Positions 55,870 to 64,000 of a stretch of DNA of 64,000 bases are shown piece by piece. The position numbers and the translations under genes were made by a program. A model generated the notes under the pieces. The model made no database searches and was not told where the DNA came from. It saw nothing but the letters and a program-made list of their open reading frames with translations. Numbering within the stretch: position 1 is the stretch's first letter; each line of letters begins with the position of its first letter. Source of the stretch: Undibacterium sp. YM2 (GTDB lineage: Bacteria; Pseudomonadota; Gammaproteobacteria; Burkholderiales; Burkholderiaceae_D); assembly GCF_009937975.1 (NCBI RefSeq), contig NZ_AP018441.1, forward strand, positions 1,674,001 through 1,738,000, given 5' to 3'.

Positions 55870-58800
55870 ATGAAAACAGCCAGAAAACGCTTCCGCCGTC
55901 AGTTGATACTGATGTTCGCCCTGACGCTGCTGCTGACCTGGAGTTTTGTCGCCTATGAGCTGTTTCGCAGCCGCACGCAATATTTGCAAGAGGCAAACGT
56001 TCGTACTTACGTACAGTCACAGGTTTTTGCTGAATATTCACAGTCCGTCGTCCGACGCATCAATGAAGTGTTACTGGATATACGCGGCGACTGGGATGGT
56101 AACTGGGCTGAATTCGCTGACGTCGTGCGTCGTCGTCAGGAAATCTTGCAAGATATCTCTTTCCAGGTAGCAGTGATAGACAAAGACGGCATGATGCAAT
56201 TCTCAAATTTGTCTAAACCGAACGAAAAGGTGGATCTCAGCCAGCGCGAACATTTTCGAGTTCACCACGACAGCCCCGAAACCGACGCCCTGTTCATCAG
56301 CAAACCTTTAAAAGGGAAAGTATCGGGCAAATGGTCACTACAGTTCACGCGTCCCATATTGAGACAAGGTAAGTTTGACGGCGTTTTGGTGGTGTCCGTC
56401 AGCCCGGACCAATTTACTGCATTGGCAAAAAAACTCAATATGTCTGAAGGCGGAGCGGTAACAGTGTTGCGTGATAGTGGTGAGGTAATGGCACGTTATC
56501 CATCCATGGAATCCGTCCTGGGAAAAGTTATCGACAACAGCTTTCTTGGATTGTCTTCCACACCTAGTCTTGCCGGGAATTATAGGCGGGTTGCTAAAGT
56601 AGATGGTGTAGAAAGGATTTACGGTTACTTTCGGATACCTGAGTATCAATTAACTTTCCTGGTTGGTGAATCGGTCGAGAGCGTGTTGATGCCTTATGCG
56701 ACGCACAGGAATATGGTTTTGGGTGCCGCACTTGTCATCAGTTTGTGCGCCTCTTTCCTGTTTAGCCTCTTGTTTAAAGCGCTGAACGCCAGGGATGGCA
56801 TACAAGAGCAATTGGTTGAGCGTGAGGCTATCTTGCGCCAGTCCCAAGAAGTGGGACAGATAGGGAGTTTTTCACTGGATATCGCTCGCAAGATCTTCGA
56901 GTGTTCAGACACCATGAATGCTATTTTTGGTTTGCCTGCGGAGTTTGAGAAAACCTATGCCAACTGGCTGGAAATGATTGTCCCCGAGTTTCGTGAAACC
57001 GTTGGCAAGGCCATGAGCGCAGCGATCGAGCAGCATACCCGGTTCAGCTATGAATACAAGATCGTGCGGCCCGTAGATGGTCGCGAATGCTGGATACAGA
57101 CAGTGGGTGAAATCAAGCGCGGGGCAGCAGATCAAGCGAGGTACCTGGTCGGGATAGTTCTGGACACCACAGAACGCAGGTTGCATGAAGAAGAATTGTT
57201 GAAGGCAAAAGAGATGGCAGAAGCTGCCAATATTGCCAAGAGTTTGTTTCTTGCATCCATGTCGCATGAGATACGTACGCCCATGAATGGAATTCTGGGA
57301 ATGACGGAGCTTGCGCTTGATAGTAACTTGAATCGTGAACAGCGTCAGTATCTTAATTTGATCAAGTCGTCCGCTGATTCGCTGCTGACCATTATCGACG
57401 ACATACTCGACTCGTCCAAGATAGAGGCAGGTAAGCTGGTATTGGAAAATGTGGTATTTGATCTGGCCACAATGCTTGACGATGCGGTGAAAACCCTGGT
57501 CATTCCGGCTGAACAAAAAGGGCTGGAGCTGGTTGCTGATACTGATGTTGACAGTCGTCATACGCTCATCGGTGATCCTGTCCGCATACGGCAAGTTTTG
57601 TTTAACGTGGTCGGCAATGCAATCAAGTTTACTGAAAGTGGAGAGGTGGTTATCCAGGTCCGGCAAGAAGTAGTGCCTGGTGGCGAGGTGCTCTTGCATT
57701 TTAAAGTGACCGATACGGGCATAGGGATAGAGCAATCCAAAATTGCCAGCATTTTTGATTCATTTTCACAGGCGGATAATTCCATTACAAGAAAATATGG
57801 CGGTACCGGCCTGGGATTATCGATTTCCTCGCGCCTTGTAGAGATGATGCGCGGCCGCATCTGGGTTGAAAGTGAGTTGGGACATGGAAGTACCTTTCAT
57901 TTTGTCATCCGTCTGATCAAGGGAGGCGAAAGCCGGCTGCCATCGCTGCTACGTCTGCCTGAGCGCAAGTTCCTGGTGGTGGATGACAGCACTGCCAACC
58001 GGCAATTTCTGGCGGACTCTTTTCTGAAAATGGGTATCCAGGCTGTATGTGCCGAAACTGCTCAGGAAGCCTTGGGTGAGATGCTGCGCGCGCAGCGTAG
58101 CGGCAATGCTTATGACCTCATCTTAATCGATGCCCACATGCCCGGTATGGATGGATTTGCCCTGCAGAAGAAGATGGCAGAAACCATGCCTCCGCTTGCC
58201 GCCAAAGTCATCATGATGATTTCTGCTGGCATACGGGGGGATGCGGACCGTTGCCGCATGGCGGGCATAGAATTTTATATGAGCAAACCTGTCAGGTTGC
58301 CGGATTTAAGATCAACGCTGGTATCGGCATTGGATATGGATAGCGATAATGTTGCCGATTCAGAACGGGCTGAAAATCCAGCGCCTTCATCGCTAAAAAG
58401 ATTGTATATCTTGCTGGCAGAAGATAATTTGATTAATCAGCAACTGGCTGTACGACTACTTGAGAAGTCAGGGCACAGAGTCAAAGTCTGTGACAATGGC
58501 CAGGATGCCCTGAGTTTGGTTGAAACAGAAAAATTTGATGTCGTGCTCATGGATGTGCAAATGCCCGTGATGGATGGCATAGAGGCTTGCCTGGCAATCC
58601 GTGCCAGGGAAGAGCTGCGCGGCGGGCATCTGCCTGTCATTGCAATGACCGCCAACGTCATGGAAGGGGACAGGGAGCGTTGTCTTGCTGCTGGTATGGA
58701 CGATTATCTATCCAAGCCGATACAGTCAAAAAAACTGATGGATTGTATTGAAGCGGTATTGAGTGGACATCGGATAAGTCAGTTACTAGATGATCATTCG

Positions 58801-59160
58801 GGAGATGTTCTGCAGGTGTTACCTGAATTTGATTATGCAAAAGCCCTGGAAAAAACGGATGCTGAAGTGCTCGATATTGTGGGCAAGCTGGCTCTCACGA
58901 ACATACCAGCCCAGCTTGCAGAAATTGCATCTGCATTGCATGTCAGCCATTTATCAGACCTGCAGCGCGCCGCCCATACTCTTAAAGGGGTTATGGGATA
59001 CTTTGGAGCTACGCCCATCGTCGAATATGCGAAAAGAATTGAATTGAGTGCCAAGCAGGGGGAGTTGGAAGTGGCCCAGCGACATTTTCAGTTATTGGAA
59101 GTGGAAACCAGAAAATTTCTGGTTCATTTGACGGATAAATTGGGAAAACATGAGTGTTAG
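55870..59160 (+). CDS. Hybrid sensor histidine kinase with two receivers and an Hpt domain
   Basis: 1096 residues. Membrane helices at about 13-33 and 279-302 flank a periplasmic PDC/dCache-like sensor. A cytoplasmic PAS domain follows (about 325-440). The phospho-acceptor His is residue 466 in SMSHEIRTPMNG, with an ATPase domain after it (NAIKFT, DTGIGI, GGTGLGLSIS). The first receiver has Asp 754 (IDAHMPGMDG), the second Asp 895 (MDVQMPVMDG). The C-terminal Hpt has His 1036 (AAHTLKG). It can therefore run a full internal phosphorelay. Likely outputs are the ANTAR and HD-GYP regulators just upstream. The sensed ligand is unknown. Confidence 0.95.
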   Translation: MKTARKRFRRQLILMFALTLLLTWSFVAYELFRSRTQYLQEANVRTYVQSQVFAEYSQSVVRRINEVLLDIRGDWDGNWAEFADVVRRRQEILQDISFQVAVIDKDGMMQFSNLSKPNEKVDLSQREHFRVHHDSPETDALFISKPLKGKVSGKWSLQFTRPILRQGKFDGVLVVSVSPDQFTALAKKLNMSEGGAVTVLRDSGEVMARYPSMESVLGKVIDNSFLGLSSTPSLAGNYRRVAKVDGVERIYGYFRIPEYQLTFLVGESVESVLMPYATHRNMVLGAALVISLCASFLFSLLFKALNARDGIQEQLVEREAILRQSQEVGQIGSFSLDIARKIFECSDTMNAIFGLPAEFEKTYANWLEMIVPEFRETVGKAMSAAIEQHTRFSYEYKIVRPVDGRECWIQTVGEIKRGAADQARYLVGIVLDTTERRLHEEELLKAKEMAEAANIAKSLFLASMSHEIRTPMNGILGMTELALDSNLNREQRQYLNLIKSSADSLLTIIDDILDSSKIEAGKLVLENVVFDLATMLDDAVKTLVIPAEQKGLELVADTDVDSRHTLIGDPVRIRQVLFNVVGNAIKFTESGEVVIQVRQEVVPGGEVLLHFKVTDTGIGIEQSKIASIFDSFSQADNSITRKYGGTGLGLSISSRLVEMMRGRIWVESELGHGSTFHFVIRLIKGGESRLPSLLRLPERKFLVVDDSTANRQFLADSFLKMGIQAVCAETAQEALGEMLRAQRSGNAYDLILIDAHMPGMDGFALQKKMAETMPPLAAKVIMMISAGIRGDADRCRMAGIEFYMSKPVRLPDLRSTLVSALDMDSDNVADSERAENPAPSSLKRLYILLAEDNLINQQLAVRLLEKSGHRVKVCDNGQDALSLVETEKFDVVLMDVQMPVMDGIEACLAIRAREELRGGHLPVIAMTANVMEGDRERCLAAGMDDYLSKPIQSKKLMDCIEAVLSGHRISQLLDDHSGDVLQVLPEFDYAKALEKTDAEVLDIVGKLALTNIPAQLAEIASALHVSHLSDLQRAAHTLKGVMGYFGATPIVEYAKRIELSAKQGELEVAQRHFQLLEVETRKFLVHLTDKLGKHEC

Positions 59161-59281
59161 TTCTCTGGACATGTCACCTGTAGTCGCGATGAAAGTTACG
59201 TCCGGAGGAACTTGAGCTTCTTGCTTGAGGTCTTGCTTGCTGCTCACTTATGCATATTCATCATCAAGCCATTGGAATCAG

Positions 59282-59318
59282 ACATAAAAAAACCCTGCAA
59301 TGCAGGGTTTTTTTATGT
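59282..59318. terminator. Bidirectional intrinsic terminator between hybrid kinase and rpmG
   Basis: An 18-bp perfect inverted repeat has core CCCTGCA-A-TGCAGGG and A7/T7 flanks. It can terminate both the rightward kinase transcript and the leftward rpmB-rpmG transcript. Confidence 0.93.
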
Positions 59319-59336
59319 CTACAAAACTTACCAGAA

Positions 59337-59504
59337 TTACTTGATTTTGGTTTCTTTGTAGATGACGTGCTTGCGTGCTTTAGGATCAAACTTCATGATC
59401 TCCATTTTTTCAGGCATAGTGCGCTTGTTTTTGGAGGTTGTGTAGAAGTGACCTGTACCAGCAGTCGATTCCAGCTTGATTTTGTCGCGACCAGATTTAG
59501 CCAT
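59337..59504 (-). CDS. rpmG: 50S ribosomal protein L33
   Basis: 55 residues, the usual length of the cysteine-free L33. The translation opens [20 protein letters not shown] and continues through YTTSKNKR to [19 protein letters not shown]. It lies 25 bases downstream of rpmB on the same strand, the standard rpmB-rpmG pair, and its transcript ends at the adjacent terminator. Confidence 0.97.
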   Translation of the reverse strand: MAKSGRDKIKLESTAGTGHFYTTSKNKRTMPEKMEIMKFDPKARKHVIYKETKIK

Positions 59505-59529
59505 GATATTTTCCTAACTATAGTTTAGC

Positions 59530-59766
59530 TTAAACTTTTTCGCCGCGAGCACGCAGGTCAGCCAAAACGGCATCGATGCCGATTTTGTCAATGACGCGCA
59601 GGCCAGCATTGGACAAACGCAGAGAAACCCAACGGTTTTCTGATTCTACGAAAAAGCGACGATTTTGCAGATTAGGCAAAAAGCGGCGTTTTGTTTTGTT
59701 GTTAGCGTGGGATACATTGTTGCCAACCATTGGCCCCTTCCCAGTCACTTGGCAGACACGTGCCAT
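59530..59766 (-). CDS. rpmB: 50S ribosomal protein L28
   Basis: 78 residues, full length. It opens [34 protein letters not shown] and ends with [10 protein letters not shown], as in proteobacterial L28. The upstream gap (59767-60003) is AT-rich and must hold the promoter of the ribosomal pair. Confidence 0.97.
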   Translation of the reverse strand: MARVCQVTGKGPMVGNNVSHANNKTKRRFLPNLQNRRFFVESENRWVSLRLSNAGLRVIDKIGIDAVLADLRARGEKV

Positions 59767-60003
59767 GTTTTACTCCTTAGACGATTCCGAAATTGGAAAA
59801 ACGCAAGTATAAACAAAATCCCATGAAATATCAACGACTTGCGAAAAACAAGTGTGTCTTTTTTAAAAAATTAATTTAACAATTGAATTTTCCTGGTTTT
59901 TTCGCAGGTAAACGCGGGTGTAAACTGCGAGTGATAACAAAGTCTTATCTGCAACACTGGTTGTTTCAATGCTGCAAAATGGCTGGCCCGGCGGGGTTGA
60001 TGC

Positions 60004-60678
60004 TCACATCAGGCCATGCTCTGCAAATGAATACACATTGGGATTGGCAACGATAAAATGATCCAGCACACGCACATCGATCAGTGCCAGTGCCTGCTTC
60101 AAGGTTTGCGTGAGGCTGATGTCTGCCTGACTGGGTTCGCAGGAGCCTGAAGGGTGGTTGTGGGCCAGTATGATGGCTGCGGCATTTTGCTGCAGGGCCG
60201 ACTTCACCACCTCACGCGGATAGACGCTCGCATGATTGAGAGTGCCACGGAACAGTTCTTCAGCCTTGATCAGGCGGTTTTTGATATCCAGGAACAGGAT
60301 GGCAAAAGACTCATGTGGTTTATTTCCTATCATCAATTGCAGATAGTTTTTCACAGCCTGCGGTGATGATAGCGAGGCGTTTTCCTGCAGTTCTTCAGAA
60401 ATCGCCCGTTTGGCCAGTTCCAGTACGGCATGTAACTGTGCATACTTGGCTGCTCCCAGCCCGTGTATGGAGGAAAAATCCTTCATATTTGCTGCAAAAA
60501 GGCCTGAAAGAGAGCCAAAGTGCTTGATCATATCGCGCCCCAGATCTACTGCGCTTTTACCCTTGACGCCAACCCGGAGAAAAACAGCCAGTAATTCGGC
60601 GTCTGATAATGCGCTTGCTCCATGCTTGATCAGGCGCTCACGCGGGCGTTGATCTTCTGGCCATTCATTGATTGCCAT
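60004..60678 (-). CDS. radC: RadC-family JAB/MPN protein
   Basis: 224 residues. The N-terminal helix-hairpin-helix-like part ([49 protein letters not shown]) precedes the MPN/JAB domain with the metal motif [18 protein letters not shown] and an upstream Glu. The family was named for a DNA repair role that has since been questioned, so the function is open. It stands divergent from the peptidyl-prolyl isomerase gene, with about 95 bases between. Confidence 0.93.
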   Translation of the reverse strand: MAINEWPEDQRPRERLIKHGASALSDAELLAVFLRVGVKGKSAVDLGRDMIKHFGSLSGLFAANMKDFSSIHGLGAAKYAQLHAVLELAKRAISEELQENASLSSPQAVKNYLQLMIGNKPHESFAILFLDIKNRLIKAEELFRGTLNHASVYPREVVKSALQQNAAAIILAHNHPSGSCEPSQADISLTQTLKQALALIDVRVLDHFIVANPNVYSFAEHGLM

Positions 60679-60774
60679 CTAGGTTTTCCCCATAGAATTT
60701 GGTCCTTGTCTCTTCATAAGCTAAAGCTGGCTTACAATATCGGATTCTCAGCCTCATAAGCCCAGTTTCATATC

Positions 60775-61230
60775 ATGTCTTCGAATGTTATCCCCACTGT
60801 GACACCCAACGCCTACCTGACCCTCCATTATCGCCTTGCGACGCTGGCTGGTGAAGATATACTCAGCACCTTCAAAGAGCGCCCAGCCACATTGCAACTG
60901 GGCACAGGGCAACTGGCACCAGAGCTGGAAGCATCCTTGCTGGGGCTCGAGGAAGGTTCTCATACCACCCAGGAACTGGCACCTGAAAAAGCCTTTGGGC
61001 CGCGCAACCCGGATTTGATACAAAGAGTATCGATGGCTACACTAAAAGAAAACTCTGCTTTTGGCGAGCAATATGTGATTGGCGACCTGGTTGAATTTGC
61101 CGCGCCTGCGGGTGGCAAGTTTGCCGGCATCTTGCGAGCAATTGACGATGAAGGTGCATTGTTTGACTTTAATCATCCTCTGGCCGGGCAGACCGTGCTG
61201 TTTGAAACAAAAATTATCGGGATTCTTTAA
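60775..61230 (+). CDS. FKBP-type peptidyl-prolyl isomerase, SlpA-like
   Basis: 151 residues of the SlyD/SlpA class. The FKBP part starts YLTLHYRLATLAGEDILSTFKERPATLQLGTGQLAPELEASLLGLEEG. The insert-in-flap domain carries APEKAFGPRNPDLIQRV, and the end is DFNHPLAGQTVLFETKIIGI. It has no His-rich tail. It lies nine bases before ispH; this pair is conserved in many proteobacteria (SlpA-IspH), so it is probably in the same transcript. Confidence 0.93.
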   Translation: MSSNVIPTVTPNAYLTLHYRLATLAGEDILSTFKERPATLQLGTGQLAPELEASLLGLEEGSHTTQELAPEKAFGPRNPDLIQRVSMATLKENSAFGEQYVIGDLVEFAAPAGGKFAGILRAIDDEGALFDFNHPLAGQTVLFETKIIGIL

Positions 61231-61239
61231 TCAAAGCTT

Positions 61240-62178
61240 ATGGACAAAGAAATCTTATTAGCCCAGCCGCGTGGATTTTGCGCTGGTGTCGATCGCGCCA
61301 TTGAAATCGTCGAGCGTGCCTTGCAACAATTCGGTGCACCGATTTATGTCAGACATGAAATCGTGCACAACGCCTATGTCGTGAATGACTTGAAAAACAA
61401 GGGTGCGATTTTTATTGAAGAGTTGGAAGATGTCCCGCCGGGTAATACCCTGATATTTTCTGCCCACGGCGTGTCGCAAAGCGTGCGCCAGGATGCCGAG
61501 GCCCGTGGCCTGACGATTTTTGATGCTACCTGCCCACTGGTGACCAAGGTGCATATAGAAGTGGCCAAGATGCGCAAGGAAGGCCGCGAAATCATCATGA
61601 TAGGCCACCATGGTCACCCTGAAGTGGAGGGCACGATGGGGCAGGCAGATGAGGGCATGTATCTGGTGGAAACCGTGGCCGACGTCGCCAGCCTGCAAGT
61701 AAAAAATGCAGATATGCTGGCTTTTGTATCGCAAACCACATTGTCTGTTGACGACACGGCAGAAATTATAGATGCTTTGAAAAAGCGCTTTCCTTTGATC
61801 AGTGAACCAAAAAAGGGCGACATCTGCTATGCCACGACCAACCGGCAAGAGGCGGTGAAATTCATGGCACCGCAAGTCGATCTGGTTTTGGTGGTTGGCA
61901 GCCCGAACAGTTCCAATTCCAACCGTCTGCGTGAAGTCGCCGAGAAGAAAGGTGTGACCGCCTATATGGTCGATAATGCCAGCCAGATCAAACCTGAATG
62001 GCTGGAAAACAGCTTGCGTATAGGTGTGACTGCCGGAGCTTCTGCACCCGAAGTGCTGGTGCAAGAAGTGATTGCCAGTTTGCGCCAACTGGGTGCACGC
62101 AGTGTGCGTGCGCTGGATGGTGTCGAAGAGGCCGTGACTTTCCCCATGCCCAAAGGACTGGCTGTAGCAAAAGTTTGA
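61240..62178 (+). CDS. ispH: 4-hydroxy-3-methylbut-2-enyl diphosphate reductase
   Basis: 312 residues, full length. The three cysteines that hold the iron-sulfur cluster are in [25 protein letters not shown] and [14 protein letters not shown]. The conserved HGVSQSVR and [13 protein letters not shown] stretches are also present. It catalyses the last step of the methylerythritol phosphate route, giving isopentenyl and dimethylallyl diphosphate. It sits nine bases after the SlpA-like gene, a common partner. Confidence 0.97.
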   Translation: MDKEILLAQPRGFCAGVDRAIEIVERALQQFGAPIYVRHEIVHNAYVVNDLKNKGAIFIEELEDVPPGNTLIFSAHGVSQSVRQDAEARGLTIFDATCPLVTKVHIEVAKMRKEGREIIMIGHHGHPEVEGTMGQADEGMYLVETVADVASLQVKNADMLAFVSQTTLSVDDTAEIIDALKKRFPLISEPKKGDICYATTNRQEAVKFMAPQVDLVLVVGSPNSSNSNRLREVAEKKGVTAYMVDNASQIKPEWLENSLRIGVTAGASAPEVLVQEVIASLRQLGARSVRALDGVEEAVTFPMPKGLAVAKV

Positions 62179-62394
62179 TGCTTGTAACTCTCTTAAGTAA
62201 GTGAATTTGATAAAAAATTTGTTTTGGCTGTTGTTTTCGATATTTTATTTTGCAAATACGTGTTTAAGATTGCGGCACAATCAAGTTCGGTATTTGCCGG
62301 ACTTGGCAAAACGTGTATGCTGGTATTCGGCACTTGTGGAAAGTACGTAGCTTGCGGTGGTTTTTTTACCACTGGAAGAGCAGGCAAACTATGT

Positions 62395-62400
62395 ATAATC
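62395..62400 (+). promoter_or_regulatory. Candidate -10 element of the liv leader transcript
   Basis: A consensus TATAAT preceded by TG lies 82 bases before the leader ORF start. The best -35 at the expected distance is weak. The 532-base gap 62179-62710 also holds the leader ORF and hairpin described separately. Confidence 0.5.
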
Positions 62401-62481
62401 CCGCCGACTTTACTGGGATAACCTTTAAGTCAAAATATATTACAAAAACTTTTACCAAAAGTTGCTGAGGAGAGTTCTACT

Positions 62482-62538
62482 ATGTGCATCGATTACGCCA
62501 TTATTGCTTCTACTTTGATGACGCGCCTGTTTGGCTAA
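62482..62538 (+). CDS. 18-residue leader peptide upstream of livH
   Basis: ATG at 62482 follows GAGGAGA at a spacing of about nine bases, the strongest ribosome-binding site in the area. The peptide is MCIDYAIIASTLMTRLFG, three Ile and two Leu in 18 residues, ending in TAA. A perfect GC-rich hairpin begins 17 bases after the stop, and livH starts 172 bases after it. This is the layout of a transcription-attenuation leader, with translation speed over Ile/Leu codons as a possible signal. It is too short for family matching, so the call is inference. Confidence 0.6.
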   Translation: MCIDYAIIASTLMTRLFG

Positions 62539-62555
62539 CGCGCGTTCGAATTCCG

Positions 62556-62584
62556 GCGGCACCCAGTCTGGGTGCCGCTTTCCT
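62556..62584 (+). terminator. Attenuator-like hairpin upstream of livH
   Basis: A perfect 10-bp stem GCGGCACCCA / TGGGTGCCGC with a 3-base loop is followed by TTTCCTT. The stem is strong but the T run is broken, so it may be a pausing or partial terminator. It lies between the leader ORF and livH. Confidence 0.6.
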
Positions 62585-62710
62585 TATCAGGAATGATTTT
62601 TGCTGAAACCTGCGTATTGTTACCCGATTCTTTCGGGTGGCAAGATGGCAAGCAGTTCATCTCCTGGTTTTTTCAGAAATTCGTTTCGTTTTTAAAGTGA
62701 GAAGCAAAAT

Positions 62711-63640
62711 ATGGATACCTTTATCCAACAAATTATTAACGGTCTGGTGCTGGGTAGCATGTATGCCCTGGTCGCATTGGGTTACACCATGGTCTATGGT
62801 GTGCTCAATCTGATTAACTTCGCGCACGGCGACGTACTGATGGTCGGTGCGATGGCCGGTCTGAGTATCATCAAGTTTTTATCCGTGGTAGCTCCTGAGC
62901 TGCCAGGCATAGTCAAACTGATTATCGCCATTCTCGGTGCCATCCCTGTCAGTATTGCTGTCAATGTCCTCATTGAGCGCGTGGCTTACCGGCGATTGCG
63001 AAATGCACCGCGCCTGGCTCCGCTGATTACGGCGATTGGTGTCTCCATCCTGGTGCAGACTTTTGCGATGATGATCTGGGGCCGCAGCCCTATTCCTTTC
63101 CCTTCCGTGATGCCATTGGAACCTGTGCAAATCGGCGGTGCAGTGATTTCACAAACACAGATACTGTTGCTGGTGTTGGCGACGCTCTCCATGGTTGCCC
63201 TGGTTTTGCTGGTGGAAAAAACCAAGATGGGCCGGGCCATGCGTGCAACTGCTGAAAATCCACGGGTTGCCGGCCTGATGGGCGTTGATTCCAACAAAGT
63301 GATTGTCGCAACCTTTGCGATAGGCGCTGCACTGGCGGCTGTTGCTGGTGTGATGTGGGCTGCCAATTATTCGTCTGCCCAGTTTGCCATGGGTTTTGTG
63401 CCGGGTCTGAAAGCATTCTCTGCAGCGGTGCTGGGTGGTATCGGTAATATCTACGGCGCGATGGTAGGCGGTATTGTCCTGGGTCTGATTGAAAGTCTGG
63501 GTGCCGGTTATATCGGTGACCTGACTGGCGGTATTCTGGGAAGTCACTATCAGGACATCTTTGCCTTCGTGGTATTGATTATCGTATTGACCTTGCGTCC
63601 ATCCGGCATCATGGGTGAACGTGTTGCTGATCGTGCGTAA
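62711..63640 (+). CDS. livH: Branched-chain amino acid ABC transporter permease LivH
   Basis: 309 residues with about eight membrane helices. The N-terminus [45 protein letters not shown] is the family opening. [24 protein letters not shown] is the coupling loop, and the end is [12 protein letters not shown]. It imports leucine, isoleucine and valine with LivM, which follows 11 bases later. A leader ORF and hairpin upstream suggest attenuation control. Confidence 0.95.
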   Translation: MDTFIQQIINGLVLGSMYALVALGYTMVYGVLNLINFAHGDVLMVGAMAGLSIIKFLSVVAPELPGIVKLIIAILGAIPVSIAVNVLIERVAYRRLRNAPRLAPLITAIGVSILVQTFAMMIWGRSPIPFPSVMPLEPVQIGGAVISQTQILLLVLATLSMVALVLLVEKTKMGRAMRATAENPRVAGLMGVDSNKVIVATFAIGAALAAVAGVMWAANYSSAQFAMGFVPGLKAFSAAVLGGIGNIYGAMVGGIVLGLIESLGAGYIGDLTGGILGSHYQDIFAFVVLIIVLTLRPSGIMGERVADRA

Positions 63641-63651
63641 GGAGAAAATCT

Positions 63652-64000
63652 ATGTCTACATTATTTGATGTAAAAGCCAATCCGCAAAAGGCATTTGCCA
63701 GTTTCGCCGTACTGGCGGTTATTCTGGTGGCATTTCCTTTTGTTGCTTCCAATTTTGGTAATTCCTGGGTCAGGATTATTGATCTGGTGCTCTTGTATAT
63801 CATGCTGGCCCTGGGGCTCAACATTGTGGTTGGTTTTGCCGGTTTGCTTGACCTGGGCTATATCGCATTTTATGCGGTAGGTGCCTATTTGGCGGGTATA
63901 TTTGCGTCTCCACAATTTGCCATTGCTCTGGAATCCATCGTCGATAACTACCCTGGTTTCGGCGCTTTCCTGGTCAATGTGCTGGGGCAGGAAGTCACTC
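63652..64000 (+). CDS. livM: Branched-chain amino acid ABC transporter permease LivM, N-terminal part
   Basis: The first 116 codons are in the window and the frame stays open to its end. The start has GGAGAAAATCT just upstream. The protein shows hydrophobic segments [15 protein letters not shown] and [36 protein letters not shown], the second being the LivM signature. It partners LivH; the ATPases and the binding protein would lie beyond the window. Confidence 0.95.
   Translation, partial: MSTLFDVKANPQKAFASFAVLAVILVAFPFVASNFGNSWVRIIDLVLLYIMLALGLNIVVGFAGLLDLGYIAFYAVGAYLAGIFASPQFAIALESIVDNYPGFGAFLVNVLGQEVT

Noticed and set aside
59813..60003. Possible RNA gene upstream of rpmB
   Set aside because: AT-rich promoter-like sequence with no stable fold or tRNA-like arms.

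Overview
The window reads as chromosomal DNA of a betaproteobacterium of the order Burkholderiales, most likely family Oxalobacteraceae and possibly close to Undibacterium. This is inferred from gene content and moderate GC, not from a database match. Housekeeping genes (xseA, sodB, exbBD, lpxK-kdsB-adk, hppA, purN, an rsmB-type methyltransferase, rpmB-rpmG, radC, ispH, livHM) sit among accessory nutrient-uptake and signalling genes. I saw no prophage, insertion sequence, tRNA, rRNA or CRISPR array.

Region by region. At 1-4.7 kb lies a tightly overlapping sugar ABC transporter operon: substrate-binding protein, two permeases, an embedded NagZ-like family 3 glycosidase, and the ATPase. This suggests uptake and hydrolysis of an amino-sugar oligosaccharide. 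At 4.8-16.3 kb come small hypotheticals, a LysR regulator divergent from an oxidoreductase gene, a GlcG-like protein, a LytS/LytTR two-component pair, a solute-binding protein, a cupin, and a divergent AmpG-like transporter / NagX-like acyltransferase pair. Three TGGTATT heptamers lie in the intergenic region of that pair. At 16.3-23.2 kb there is an HDOD protein, a repeat-containing lipoprotein, and a beta-propeller phytase translationally coupled to a TonB-dependent receptor. At 23.7-34.9 kb lie a degenerate GGDEF protein overlapping an AraC regulator, a large S9 peptidase, an Asp/Glu racemase, and a GntR (YtrA-type) - ABC operon whose ATPase gene is frameshifted at a T6 run.

At 35-38.4 kb, sodB and xseA point left and exbB points right. 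Between them are about 1.27 kb of non-coding DNA holding an array of roughly 150-190 bp imperfect repeats. Each carries a DnaA-box-like site (TTATCCACA or TTGTCCACA) facing an inverted TGTGCAAAA-like site. This is the most unusual feature of the window and looks like an origin, a DnaA-titration site or another DnaA-responsive locus.

From 38.4 kb onward most genes read rightward: envelope and core genes, a pyrophosphatase, an SDR enzyme behind a perfect 20-bp palindrome, a patatin, a secreted RNase with a barstar partner, purN, an RNA methyltransferase, MscS and a desaturase. Then come three consecutive signalling genes (ANTAR regulator, HD-GYP regulator, large hybrid kinase). The window ends with the start of a branched-chain amino acid transporter operon, preceded by an 18-codon leader ORF and a perfect 10-bp GC-rich hairpin that resemble a transcription attenuator.
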